Shown here: one piece after another, positions 1 to 6,190 of the stretch
Position numbering within the stretch: position 1 is the stretch's first letter
Layout of the letters: the number at the start of each line of letters is the position of its first letter
Origin: Thermoplasmata archaeon
GTDB lineage: Archaea; Thermoplasmatota; Thermoplasmata; Lutacidiplasmatales; UBA184
DNA length: 6,971 nt
Assembly (NCBI GenBank): GCA_030046135.1
Contig: JASIEC010000038.1
Coordinates: forward strand, 1 to 6,971
Direction: 5' to 3'
The notes under the pieces: generated by a model
Seen by the model: the letters and a program-made list of their open reading frames with translations, nothing else
Database searches by the model: none
Told to the model about the DNA's origin: nothing
Translations under genes and position numbers: made by a program

Positions 1-20
1 CCCCCGGCGCCGAGGGGGGT

Positions 21-50
21 CCTTAAATATTCTTTTAAATACTATATAAG
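21..50 (+). promoter_or_regulatory. Archaeal promoter (TATA region) of the TBP gene
   Basis: This is an AT-only island inside a roughly 70% GC window, lying directly before the TBP start codon. It holds TTAAATAT at 23-30 and a TTTTAAAT...CTATATAA stretch at 33-49. Archaeal TATA elements lie about 25 nt before the transcription start, so the box at 23-30 would place the start near 50-55 and give an almost leaderless mRNA for the ATG at 58. No Shine-Dalgarno motif lies before that ATG, which fits leaderless initiation. Which of the overlapping AT boxes is used cannot be told by eye. TBP would bind its own promoter here, so autoregulation is possible but unproven. Confidence 0.75.
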
Positions 51-57
51 AACCGCC

Positions 58-756
58 ATGGTTCGCGTTCGCATCGAGAACGTCGTCGCGTCGACCTCGC
101 TCGGCGCCGACCTCGACCTCCAGTCGATCGCCCTCAGCCTCGACGGGGCGGAGTACGAGCCGGCCCGGTTCCCGGGGCTGATCTACCGGCTCAAGAAGCC
201 GAAGACCGCGATGCTCCTCTTCCACTCGGGGAAGGCCGTCTGCACGGGCGGCAAGAGCTGGAAGGAGGTCGACGAGACGATCCGGATTGTCTCGACGCTC
301 ATCCGCAAGGGACGCCAGAAGATCCTCGCGCACCCCAAGATCCAGGTCCAGAACATCGTGGCGACCGCGGACCTCGGGAGCGAGATCAACCTCAACTCGG
401 TCGCGATCACGCTCGGGGTCGAGCGGGTCGAGTACGAACCCGAGCAGTTCCCGGGCCTCGTCTGCCGGCTTGACGAGCCGCGGGTGGTCGTCCTGCTCTT
501 CGGCAGCGGGAAGCTCGTCTGCACGGGGGCCCGACGCCCTTCCGACGTCATGGTGGCGGTCCAGAAGATCCTCCGGGAGCTCCAGGACTCGGACCTCCTC
601 CGGCGGGACCGGTCCGCGTCCAAGTCGGCTCCGAGCCGATCGGCCCGCGAGTCCCCCCCCCGAGCCGGTCTCCCCCCGACGAGTTCGGGAGATCCTGCTC
701 CCCCGGCCGAGCCGGCCCCGGGGCCGCTCCCGGCCTGGGCGGACGCCGGAGCGTAG
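58..756 (+). CDS. tbp: TATA-box-binding protein (TBP), with an extended C-terminal tail
   Basis: This is the general transcription factor that binds and bends the TATA box and recruits TFB and RNA polymerase. The product has 232 residues. The TBP saddle is formed by two direct repeats, residues about 1-90 and 92-178. Each has the same order of motifs: an IENVVAS / VQNIVAT strand, YEP..FPGL (35-41 and 126-134), and LLF.SGK.VCTG (53-64 and 146-157). The four DNA-intercalating phenylalanines of the family are present at F38, F55, F131 and F148. Archaeal TBPs are usually about 180-190 residues. Here the fold ends near residue 180 and is followed by about 50 residues rich in Pro, Ser, Ala and Arg, which are probably disordered. 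The DNA for the tail contains a run of nine C (653-661) and one of six C (672-677), so a sequencing indel could have altered the true end. The start is the first ATG after the TATA region and gives a standard TBP N-terminus. Confidence 0.96.
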   Translation: MVRVRIENVVASTSLGADLDLQSIALSLDGAEYEPARFPGLIYRLKKPKTAMLLFHSGKAVCTGGKSWKEVDETIRIVSTLIRKGRQKILAHPKIQVQNIVATADLGSEINLNSVAITLGVERVEYEPEQFPGLVCRLDEPRVVVLLFGSGKLVCTGARRPSDVMVAVQKILRELQDSDLLRRDRSASKSAPSRSARESPPRAGLPPTSSGDPAPPAEPAPGPLPAWADAGA

Positions 757-825
757 CGGACCTCTCGCGCTCCGGCCCCACGAGGGCCCCGCAAGGCTAA
801 GGCGCGCCACGTTCCGGACGCGGGG

Positions 826-1686
826 ATGGCGTCGTCGCGTGAGAAGGCCGAGTCGTTCCGCGCCCTGCACCACGGGCCCGGTGTTCTCGTGCTTCCGAAC
901 GCCTGGGACGTCGCGACGGCGAGGGTGTTCGAGGAGGCGGGGTTCCCGGCGGTCGCCACGTCGAGCGCGGCGCTCCTGGTCTCGCAGGGCTACCCGGACG
1001 GGGAAGGGATCCCGCGCCGCGAGATGGTCGCCTCCGTGCGACGGATCGCCTCCTCCCTCGCCATCCCGCTCAGCGCCGACGTGGTGGCCGGGTTCGGGCG
1101 CACGCCGCGGGGCGCGACCGCCACGGTCCGGAAGATCCTCGAGGCCGGGGCCGTCGGGATCAATCTCGAGGACCACGATCCCTCGGGGCCGGCCCTCGTC
1201 CCGGTGCGCAGCCAGGTCCGGAAGCTCGAGGCGATCCGCCGGCTCGGGACGGAGATCGGGATCCCCCTCGTGATCAACGCCCGGACCGACGCGCTGCGGC
1301 ACGGGGCGGGAAGCGACGCGGATCGTTTCGAAGAGGCGATCCGCCGGTCGATCGCGTACCGAGACGCGGGCGCGGACTGCGTCTACCCGATGGGGCTCGT
1401 CGACGCCCCGTCGATCTCGACGTTCGTCCGGGCGGTAGAATGCCCGGTGAACGTGATGGTCCGTCGCGGGCTTCCTCCGGTCCCGGAGCTCGAGCGGCTC
1501 GGCGTGAAGCGCGTGAGCTTCGGTCCGGCGGGGGCGTACGCGGCCCTCGGCCTCCTCAAGAAGGCCAGCGAGGAGATCCGCGTCCGGGGAACCTACGGCC
1601 CCCTCGTCGACGGGGCGATCTCGTTCGAGGAGCTCAATCGACTGGGAGTGCCGAGATCGGCCGGTGGACCCCCTGCGGCGGGCTGA
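826..1686 (+). CDS. Isocitrate lyase / phosphoenolpyruvate mutase superfamily protein
   Basis: The 286-residue protein belongs to the ICL/PEP-mutase superfamily (COG2513-like), TIM-barrel enzymes that make or break C-C or P-C bonds next to a carboxylate, using Mg2+. Visible motifs in order are LVLPNAWD (21-28), ATSSAA (44-49), the loop GYPDGE (55-60), SADVVAGFG (83-91), GINLED (111-116), PLVINARTD (147-155), EAIRRSIAYRDAGAD (170-184) and VSFGP (230-234), then a GTY tail near 255-257. The KKCGH signature of true isocitrate and methylisocitrate lyases is absent, so the substrate cannot be named. Two metal-site acids are visible (D85, E115), but the position that is normally Glu or Asp two residues after the first Asp is V87. 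The ATG at 826 starts about ten residues before the conserved fold and has only a GGGG run before it. No AT-rich promoter is visible in the 69-nt gap after the TBP gene, so co-transcription is possible. The last ten residues (RSAGGPPAAG) look non-conserved. Confidence 0.9.
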   Translation: MASSREKAESFRALHHGPGVLVLPNAWDVATARVFEEAGFPAVATSSAALLVSQGYPDGEGIPRREMVASVRRIASSLAIPLSADVVAGFGRTPRGATATVRKILEAGAVGINLEDHDPSGPALVPVRSQVRKLEAIRRLGTEIGIPLVINARTDALRHGAGSDADRFEEAIRRSIAYRDAGADCVYPMGLVDAPSISTFVRAVECPVNVMVRRGLPPVPELERLGVKRVSFGPAGAYAALGLLKKASEEIRVRGTYGPLVDGAISFEELNRLGVPRSAGGPPAAG

Positions 1687-1737
1687 CCGGCGTCGAATTC
1701 CCCCAGAACTACCCGGGGCCCGGGAGTCGCCGGTGCC

Positions 1738-2487
1738 TCACGAAGGGAGCGGATGCCTCTGGATGACGAGCCGCCCGCGCCGGTTCACCGCGCTCACGAT
1801 CTCGTCCGGCCCGATCCTGAGCACGAGGATCTCACCGCTTCCGAGCTTCTGGGGGCGGGACGCGGCCGAAAGCGGAACGGGAGGGCGACGATCGGGCCGA
1901 GCCCGGCCGGGGGTCGCGGGCGGTCGGACCGACCGAGTGGGGGCGGCGCGCAGCACCGGAGGTCGACGTGCCGGGCGAACCCGGGCGACGTCGCGGGACG
2001 ACCCTAGCCCCTTGACGAGGTGTGGGTCTCGAGGCCCCGGACCGGGGCTCCGGGCCGACGGAGAATCGCTCGGGGCAAGAGTGGGCGTCGAAAGGCGGAC
2101 GATGGGCGCGCGGCGAGGGAGGGGCCGCGGACGCTGCTGCGGGGCTGGCAACGAAGCCCGTCCCACGCGCCGACGCGAAGAACTTCGAGATCTGAGCTTT
2201 TGGAGGGGGACCGTTCGCCCCGGGGTGCTCCGGCGCCACGTGCCGGTCGCGAAGCCACCGGACCTTCCAGGCGGGAGGCTCATCCGCACGGCGGAGGGAA
2301 ACTGCTCGGCCGGAAGGACCCCGAGGCGGATCGCCTCCTGAACGCCTCGATCCTGGGCGAGGTCCTGGGCGCTGCGGTCCTTGTGGAGGTCGCGGAGCTT
2401 GCCGTCCGCGAGCAGGTCCCGATGGCCGGGGTCCCGGACGAGATCGTCGGGGATCGTGTCGGGCTGCGAGGCTCGGGGACGGCTCAT
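1738..2487 (-). CDS. Hypothetical protein, uncertain; possibly a degenerate gene
   Basis: This is an open frame of 249 codons on the minus strand, from an ATG at 2487 to a TGA ending at 1738, 51 nt beyond the end of the convergent ICL-family gene. I recognise no family. The first ~98 codons look coding: third positions are about 88% G/C over the first 75 codons, and the composition is balanced and charged, with segments such as TIPDDLVRD and SAQDLAQDRG. The last ~33 codons look even better (27 of 29 third positions counted are G/C; IGPDEIVSAVNRRGRLVIQ). The interior (roughly residues 100-210) is an Arg/Pro/Ser stretch with only about 70% G/C at third positions, i.e. the local background. Near 2195-2200 the coding-like signal seems to move to another minus frame (ISKFFASARGTGF), as expected from a frameshift. 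It may be a real protein with a disordered linker, two small genes, or a decayed gene. No ribosome binding site or nearby TATA box precedes the ATG. Confidence 0.3.
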   Translation of the reverse strand: MSRPRASQPDTIPDDLVRDPGHRDLLADGKLRDLHKDRSAQDLAQDRGVQEAIRLGVLPAEQFPSAVRMSLPPGRSGGFATGTWRRSTPGRTVPLQKLRSRSSSRRRVGRASLPAPQQRPRPLPRRAPIVRLSTPTLAPSDSPSARSPGPGPRDPHLVKGLGSSRDVARVRPARRPPVLRAAPTRSVRPPATPGRARPDRRPPVPLSAASRPQKLGSGEILVLRIGPDEIVSAVNRRGRLVIQRHPLPS

Positions 2488-2518
2488 GGTGGGGGCCGAG
2501 GATTCACTAGCTCCTCAG

Positions 2519-2622
2519 GGGTTCTTGGAGGTGTCGGTCGCCTAGGGAGGGCCGATCCCGACCGACCGGGCCCGCCCGGGGCCTTCGCGGACCCCGCTTT
2601 CCTCGGTCCCACCCAAGAACCC
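2519..2622. other. Nested inverted repeats, possible structured RNA or leader
   Basis: The segment lies between the minus-strand open frame that starts at 2487 and the plus-strand gene that starts near 2764. A perfect 10-bp inverted repeat closes it: GGGTTCTTGG at 2519-2528 pairs with CCAAGAACCC at 2613-2622. Inside are two further potential hairpins. GTCGGTCG (2533-2540) pairs with CGACCGAC (2559-2566). CGGGG (2577-2581) pairs with CCCCG (2592-2596), continuing with one mismatch and two more pairs to a TCGC loop. Together these would fold as a three-way junction. It resembles no RNA family I know: there are no tRNA, 5S, SRP or RNase P signatures. In sequence this GC-rich short stems arise easily by chance, although the 10-bp outer stem contains A/T pairs and is less trivial. 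Strand and expression are unknown; it would sit in the leader of a minus-strand transcript starting near 2685. Confidence 0.35.
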
Positions 2623-2708
2623 GGGCTCCCCTCCTCCCGAGCTCCTCGCGCGCCTTGCTTCAGGGTCGCTCCTCGACCTCGGGACCCGAGTTCGGGCGCT
2701 CTCCGTCC

Positions 2709-2720
2709 GAAACGATTAAC
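2709..2720. promoter_or_regulatory. AT-rich island, candidate TATA element
   Basis: GAAACGATTAAC is one of the few AT-rich spots between 1687 and 2763. Read on the plus strand, it would direct a transcription start near 2740, about 20 nt before the proposed TTG start of the 523-residue gene. Read on the minus strand (GTTAATCGTTTC), it would start a transcript near 2685 carrying the inverted-repeat region and then the minus-strand frame at 2487. The plus-strand use gives the more ordinary leader length. The match to an archaeal TATA box is imperfect because a CG interrupts it. Confidence 0.3.
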
Positions 2721-2763
2721 TCCCGACGCCCCCCGTTTTTGTCGGGGACGAGGCCCCCCCACG

Positions 2764-4335
2764 TTGGTCGACGATCGCGACGCCTCGCGAATTCAGCGCG
2801 AGCGGGAGGCCCGACGCGCGGTCGAACGCCTCCGCATGGAAGAGGAGCGCCGGGATCGGAGGGCCGAGCTCGCTCGCCTGGGACTTGTCGGACCTAGCGA
2901 CACGGGCCCGGCGTCGGCGGGTGCCGACCCGGAACTAGGAGGTCGCGGAAGCGGAAGCCGGGAGGCCCCTCGCGCGGTGAGCGAGGTGCGGCGCGGACCA
3001 ATCGAGGACCCACCGGCGGCGGGTAGGCGGCTGGGGCGGCCCCGCGCGATCGGCGGAGCGATCCCCGGACCCGAGACGGACGCCTTCCTCGCGCTCGACC
3101 CGGCCGAGGGGTTCGATCTCGTCGCGGTGAACGCCGCCCGGCTCCCTTCGATCACGCGCTCCAGCGGCGAGACACCCGAGGTCGTTCGGGCGATCGCGGA
3201 CCGGACCGACTCGCTCATGTCAAGGGTCCGGAAGGAGGAGGACGATCCGCTCTCGGTCGGATCGTTCCTGCGCGACCGGGTCCTCGAATGGTACACGGAG
3301 AGCGCCTCGGCGCCCGAGTGGGCCGCGATCGTCCCGAGGCGCTGGGGTGGGATGTTCGCCGAATCGCGCGCCCCGGGGGGCCACCGCATCCCCTGGCTCA
3401 ACGCCCGGCTCTCCACCCTGAGGGCCTCGACGGCCCGCGGCCGCCGGCTGGGGTCGCGGATCCGCACGAGGCTCTCCCGGGATCGGGCCCTGCACACAAC
3501 GCTCCAGCGATCGGCGTCCCAGCAGATCAACGCCGAGGTCGCCCAGGCGATCCTCGACGACCTCGCGGCGCATCCGCGGTCCCCCGGAGCCCCGGCCCCC
3601 CTCGTGCGCCTCAGCGAGCTCGCCGTGCGGCGGCAGGTCGCCACCGTGAACGACTCGCTGGCGGCGATCCTGAGCGGCCCCGAGTCCGGGCCGTTCGTCG
3701 TCCTCCACCCCAACCGCTACCCGGGGTGCGAGGAACTCTTGATCCGGACCCCGGGACCCGGGTCGTCGGGCGCCGCGCTCGCCTACTCGCTCGCGCCGGG
3801 CCGCCCGGTCCGTCGCGGTGGGCTGCGCCCCGCGAGCTCCGAGGGCCCGACGGAGACGGCGGGAGCACGATCCCGCGACGGGGGTTCGGAGAGCGACGAA
3901 CGGGAGGAGATCGACGCCTCCACCGTGTGGGACGCCGGCGAAGTGGGTCGCGAGGACTGGGTCCGGGTCGTGGGCCAGCTGCGGCGCGAACGAGGGCGCC
4001 TCGACGCCCCCCCCAAGGACTACCGGGCTCGGGCGGCGTACGGTCCGCTCCGGGACCTCGCGCTGGCGGACCCCGAGTTCCGCAAGGCGTTCCTGGCGGC
4101 CAAGTGGCGCGGGCGCCCCGCGGGCCTGCCGTTGCTCGTCGTGCTCCTCCAGAAGGGGTCGTTCGAGCCCGAGGTGGCGACGGACCCCGAGTACCTCGAG
4201 GCCGAGCTCGGGGAGCTCGCGAAGGGGGACCCCCAGTGGAGGCCGCCCGACGGAATCTGGGCCCTCCCGGGGTGGACGATCTCGCGGGAAGGGAGTCGCC
4301 CGAGCGAGTACCGATACCGGGCGGACGCGGCGTAG
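2764..4335 (+). CDS. Hypothetical protein, about 523 residues, with charged N-terminal helix
   Basis: I do not recognise a family. From the TTG at 2764 the protein has 523 residues. Residues 8-40 form a highly charged heptad-like helix (QREREARR, MEEERRDRRAELARL), probably coiled coil. Residues 41-105 are Gly/Pro/Arg-rich and probably disordered. Residues 106-345 look globular and largely helical, with conserved-looking spots LEWYTE (174-179), RRWGGMF (192-198), RIPWLNARLSTLR (208-220) and FVVLHPNRYPG (311-321). Residues 350-385 are a second disordered, acidic linker. Residues 388-523 form a C-terminal domain (DWVRVVGQL, FRKAFLAAKW, LPLLVVLLQKGSFEPE, IWALPGW). There is no signal peptide and no clear membrane span. 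The frame stays open upstream to 2020, but the translation before about 2760 is Pro/Arg/Gly-rich and unlike protein. The start is therefore uncertain: TTG 2764 (GGGGACGAGG lies 11 nt upstream) or ATG 2836. The stop is 24 nt from the stop of the convergent GTPase-like gene, so a link to that cluster is only positional. Confidence 0.72.
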   Translation: MVDDRDASRIQREREARRAVERLRMEEERRDRRAELARLGLVGPSDTGPASAGADPELGGRGSGSREAPRAVSEVRRGPIEDPPAAGRRLGRPRAIGGAIPGPETDAFLALDPAEGFDLVAVNAARLPSITRSSGETPEVVRAIADRTDSLMSRVRKEEDDPLSVGSFLRDRVLEWYTESASAPEWAAIVPRRWGGMFAESRAPGGHRIPWLNARLSTLRASTARGRRLGSRIRTRLSRDRALHTTLQRSASQQINAEVAQAILDDLAAHPRSPGAPAPLVRLSELAVRRQVATVNDSLAAILSGPESGPFVVLHPNRYPGCEELLIRTPGPGSSGAALAYSLAPGRPVRRGGLRPASSEGPTETAGARSRDGGSESDEREEIDASTVWDAGEVGREDWVRVVGQLRRERGRLDAPPKDYRARAAYGPLRDLALADPEFRKAFLAAKWRGRPAGLPLLVVLLQKGSFEPEVATDPEYLEAELGELAKGDPQWRPPDGIWALPGWTISREGSRPSEYRYRADAA

Positions 4336-4359
4336 CGCCGGCGCCGCCGCCCGCCCCGG

Positions 4360-5292
4360 TCAGCCGGCCTGGACCGCGGGGAGCCGGTGGGCCAGTCTCC
4401 CCAGCGTCTCGATCAGCGACCGGTACTCCTCGAACGGGTACGACGGCTCCCACCCCCCCGCCGGCGCCCGGGACCGACGCTGGACACGAAGCTCGTCGGC
4501 GATGAGCTCGGTCGCGAGCCCGCTGTAGAACCACTCGGGCCGGGAGATCGCGAGGCCGTCCGTCCGGTGCGAGCCGTCGAGCTGCCGGGCCGTCTCGGGA
4601 TAGTACTGGCGGAGCAGGCGGTCGCCGAACGCGCGCCGGGCCTCGGCCTTCCACTCGGACGGGACGCCGCTCGGGGCGTCGAGGCGACGGAGCGTCTCCA
4701 GGTGGAGGCGATCGACCTTCGTCAGGACGAACAGCGGGAACAGCCGGCGCGTCCTACGCTCCCGCTCCGCGGCGACGAACTTCTCGAGCAGGGCGAACGT
4801 GCTCGCGAGGAGCCGGTCGGCGCGGGCGAGCGAGAGGCGTTCGGCATCGTTGGGATCGGGGGAGAGGGCGACCGCGTCGACGAGCGGGATCACGACCCGG
4901 CTGCTCAGGAGCTCCCGGGTCTCGCGGTCGAGCAGGGCGTCGTGGGCGTCGAGCTCCGCCGCCTCGTCGGTCGGGAGCCCCCCGACCAGGACCTCCACGG
5001 TGTCGAACCCGTCGGAGGGGCCCGGGGTGTTCCCGAGGCTGCGCAGCCGACCGCGTCGGAAGCCGAAGACGAACGAGAGAGGGTGCTGCTGCCAGTCCTC
5101 GTCGTGCGTCGGGAACCGGCCGGACCCGAGCTCGCCGTAGATCGCCTCGAGCCGACGGATCGACTCGCGGTCGGCATGGAAGCGGAACTCGTCCGACTCG
5201 TCGATGCCGAGCCGCACCTGGGCCGTGTAGAGGAGCCCGACGAACGTGGTGAGGCCCGAGCCCCGGTCCCCGAGGACGAGGGCGGCGCTCAT
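4360..5292 (-). CDS. Double-GTPase-type protein with degenerate nucleotide-binding motifs
   Basis: The 310-residue protein has a Ras-like/TRAFAC GTPase outline, probably cytosolic. Residues 4-20 (ALVLGDRGSGLTTFVGLLY) are the first strand, P-loop and helix, but the invariant P-loop lysine is leucine (L14, codon CTC). The region expected to hold the DxxG (G3) motif reads VEVLVGGLP (99-107), with no DxxG. The G4 base-recognition motif is intact as VLTKVD (189-194), after a strand PLFVL. Residues 279-305 (GG.EPSYPFEEY...IE...R.AHRLP), preceded by WFYS...TE (254-262), match the C-terminus of the GTPase at 6191-6971, so the two appear to be paralogues. I infer that this protein binds GTP weakly or not at all and acts as a regulatory or scaffold partner. 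The ATG at 5292 is supported by GGAGGG eight nucleotides upstream. It is the last gene of the minus-strand cluster, 57 nt after the GAP1-like gene. Assignment to the double-GTPase (DO-GTPase) families is from memory of their pattern; a profile search would settle it. Confidence 0.82.
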   Translation of the reverse strand: MSAALVLGDRGSGLTTFVGLLYTAQVRLGIDESDEFRFHADRESIRRLEAIYGELGSGRFPTHDEDWQQHPLSFVFGFRRGRLRSLGNTPGPSDGFDTVEVLVGGLPTDEAAELDAHDALLDRETRELLSSRVVIPLVDAVALSPDPNDAERLSLARADRLLASTFALLEKFVAAERERRTRRLFPLFVLTKVDRLHLETLRRLDAPSGVPSEWKAEARRAFGDRLLRQYYPETARQLDGSHRTDGLAISRPEWFYSGLATELIADELRVQRRSRAPAGGWEPSYPFEEYRSLIETLGRLAHRLPAVQAG

Positions 5293-5300
5293 CGATGGGT

Positions 5301-5306
5301 CCCTCC
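5301..5306 (-). promoter_or_regulatory. Shine-Dalgarno site of the degenerate GTPase gene
   Basis: GGAGGG on the minus strand lies eight nucleotides before the ATG at 5292. It fixes that start, which falls seven residues before the P-loop as expected for a compact GTPase, and shows that the gene is translated independently within a shared mRNA. Confidence 0.7.
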
Positions 5307-5349
5307 GCTCAGGGGGCGGACCGCCCCGGCGGGGCTTCGGACGCCACGC

Positions 5350-6156
5350 TCACTCCGCGAACGCCTCCCCGATCCGCGCGTACATCGGGTTCTTCCCGCG
5401 GATGGGAGGCAGGGCCGCGTGGTCGATGCTCGCGTCGAGGAGCGTCCACGTCGCGTCGGCCCGGACCCCGCGCGAGGAGATCGCGAGCCGGAAGTGGTTC
5501 ATCGCGCTGAGCGTGGGGGCATCGCTGATCGCCGGGAACAGCGGGATCTCGCCGCCGGCCGAGAGGAGCTCGACCAGGCGGTAGAGGAGCTCGTTCCGGT
5601 ACTGGTGGGTGCTGCCCCGGCAGAGCACGAGGGTCCGGCCCTGGGGGTCGGCGAGGAACCGGCTCGCGAGCGTATCGACCGCCGCTCGCGTGATCAACCG
5701 TCGGAGGCCGCCCCCGGCCGAGGCGGGTCCGTCGTCCGGCCGCAGCGGGGTGAGGAGGGGATCGATCTTCCCCGTCGCCTTGGGGTACTTCCGGTCGAAC
5801 TCCGCGACCGCGGCCTCGACGTCGTAGAAGGTGAGCCGCCCGTCCCGCACCGGCGCCGCCGGGACGACGACCGTGTGGTTCTGGATCGTCGGCCGGTTGT
5901 ACTCGTCCGCCACGCCGCGTCCGAGGACGGAGAGCAGGATCTCGTCGTTCGCCGGCGCCGGATGGATCATCCGTGCGTCGATCACGGTGCTGCCGCTCGC
6001 GGTCTTCTCGACCCGGACGGGCGTGAAGTGGCCCGCGAGGTAGCGCAGGTAGAGAGGACCGTTCAGGCTGTGCGATTCCGCCTTCATGCCGTACCCCTTC
6101 TCGGGGCTCGCGCCGTAGATCCAGTGCTGGAGGCTCTGCTGCCCGCCGCTCTCCAT
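5350..6156 (-). CDS. GTPase-associated protein 1 (GAP1) N-terminal-like protein
   Basis: The 268-residue protein lies between the two GTPase genes. Its opening (QSLQHWIYGASPEKGYGM.AES, residues 7-28) and the later block NRPTIQNHTVVVP (87-99) resemble the N-terminal region of GTPase-associated protein 1. That region typically opens with a Q/H-Y-T-like strand followed by a 'G(Y/F)...A.S.GL' turn, and later has an aromatic- or Arg-rich strand leading to 'H.(L/V)(I/V)(V/P)'. The second half (LVLCRGSTHQYRNELLYRLVELL, 176-198; MNHFRLAISS, 219-228; ATWTLLDASI, 235-244) would correspond to its middle part. There is no nucleotide-binding motif, signal peptide or membrane helix. Such proteins are encoded with double GTPases in predicted bacterial conflict systems and are thought to sense or couple to the GTPase switch; the biochemical role is unknown. 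The start at ATG 6156 is fixed by GGAGGAGGT just upstream. At 268 residues it is short and seems to lack the large C-terminal region of longer GAP1 proteins. Family assignment is by pattern only. Confidence 0.6.
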   Translation of the reverse strand: MESGGQQSLQHWIYGASPEKGYGMKAESHSLNGPLYLRYLAGHFTPVRVEKTASGSTVIDARMIHPAPANDEILLSVLGRGVADEYNRPTIQNHTVVVPAAPVRDGRLTFYDVEAAVAEFDRKYPKATGKIDPLLTPLRPDDGPASAGGGLRRLITRAAVDTLASRFLADPQGRTLVLCRGSTHQYRNELLYRLVELLSAGGEIPLFPAISDAPTLSAMNHFRLAISSRGVRADATWTLLDASIDHAALPPIRGKNPMYARIGEAFAE

Positions 6157-6161
6157 CCCCG

Positions 6162-6170
6162 ACCTCCTCC
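6162..6170 (-). promoter_or_regulatory. Strong Shine-Dalgarno site of the GAP1-like gene
   Basis: On the minus strand GGAGGAGGT ends five nucleotides before the ATG at 6156. It lies in the 34-nt gap after the upstream GTPase stop codon, so the two genes are very probably on one transcript with their own initiation sites. Confidence 0.8.
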
Positions 6171-6190
6171 GACCGGTGCGGGTCCCGGGC

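Noticed and set aside
183..959. A 258-codon minus-strand frame opposite the TBP gene
   Set aside because: It is the complement of a certain TBP gene, with Arg/Ser-rich composition and no protein motif.
287..1273. A 328-codon plus-strand open frame spanning the TBP tail and the start of the ICL-family gene
   Set aside because: The translation is almost entirely Arg/Ser/Pro, and both overlapped genes belong to known families in other frames.
2020..2763. Upstream extension of the 523-residue gene to give a 771-residue protein starting at 2020
   Set aside because: The translation is low-complexity Pro/Arg/Gly, third-position G/C is at background level, and part of it is the mirror of a better minus-strand frame. 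An open frame alone means little at this GC content.
1687..2763. A tRNA, 5S, SRP or RNase P RNA gene in the gene-poor stretch
   Set aside because: I looked on both strands for a tRNA T-arm signature and for the conserved segments of the other RNAs and found none in a consistent arrangement.
4335..4344. The palindrome GCGCCGGCGC in the 24-nt gap between convergent genes, as a terminator
   Set aside because: It is a short self-complementary GC run with no following T tract, and archaeal terminators depend mainly on T runs. Such palindromes are frequent by chance here.
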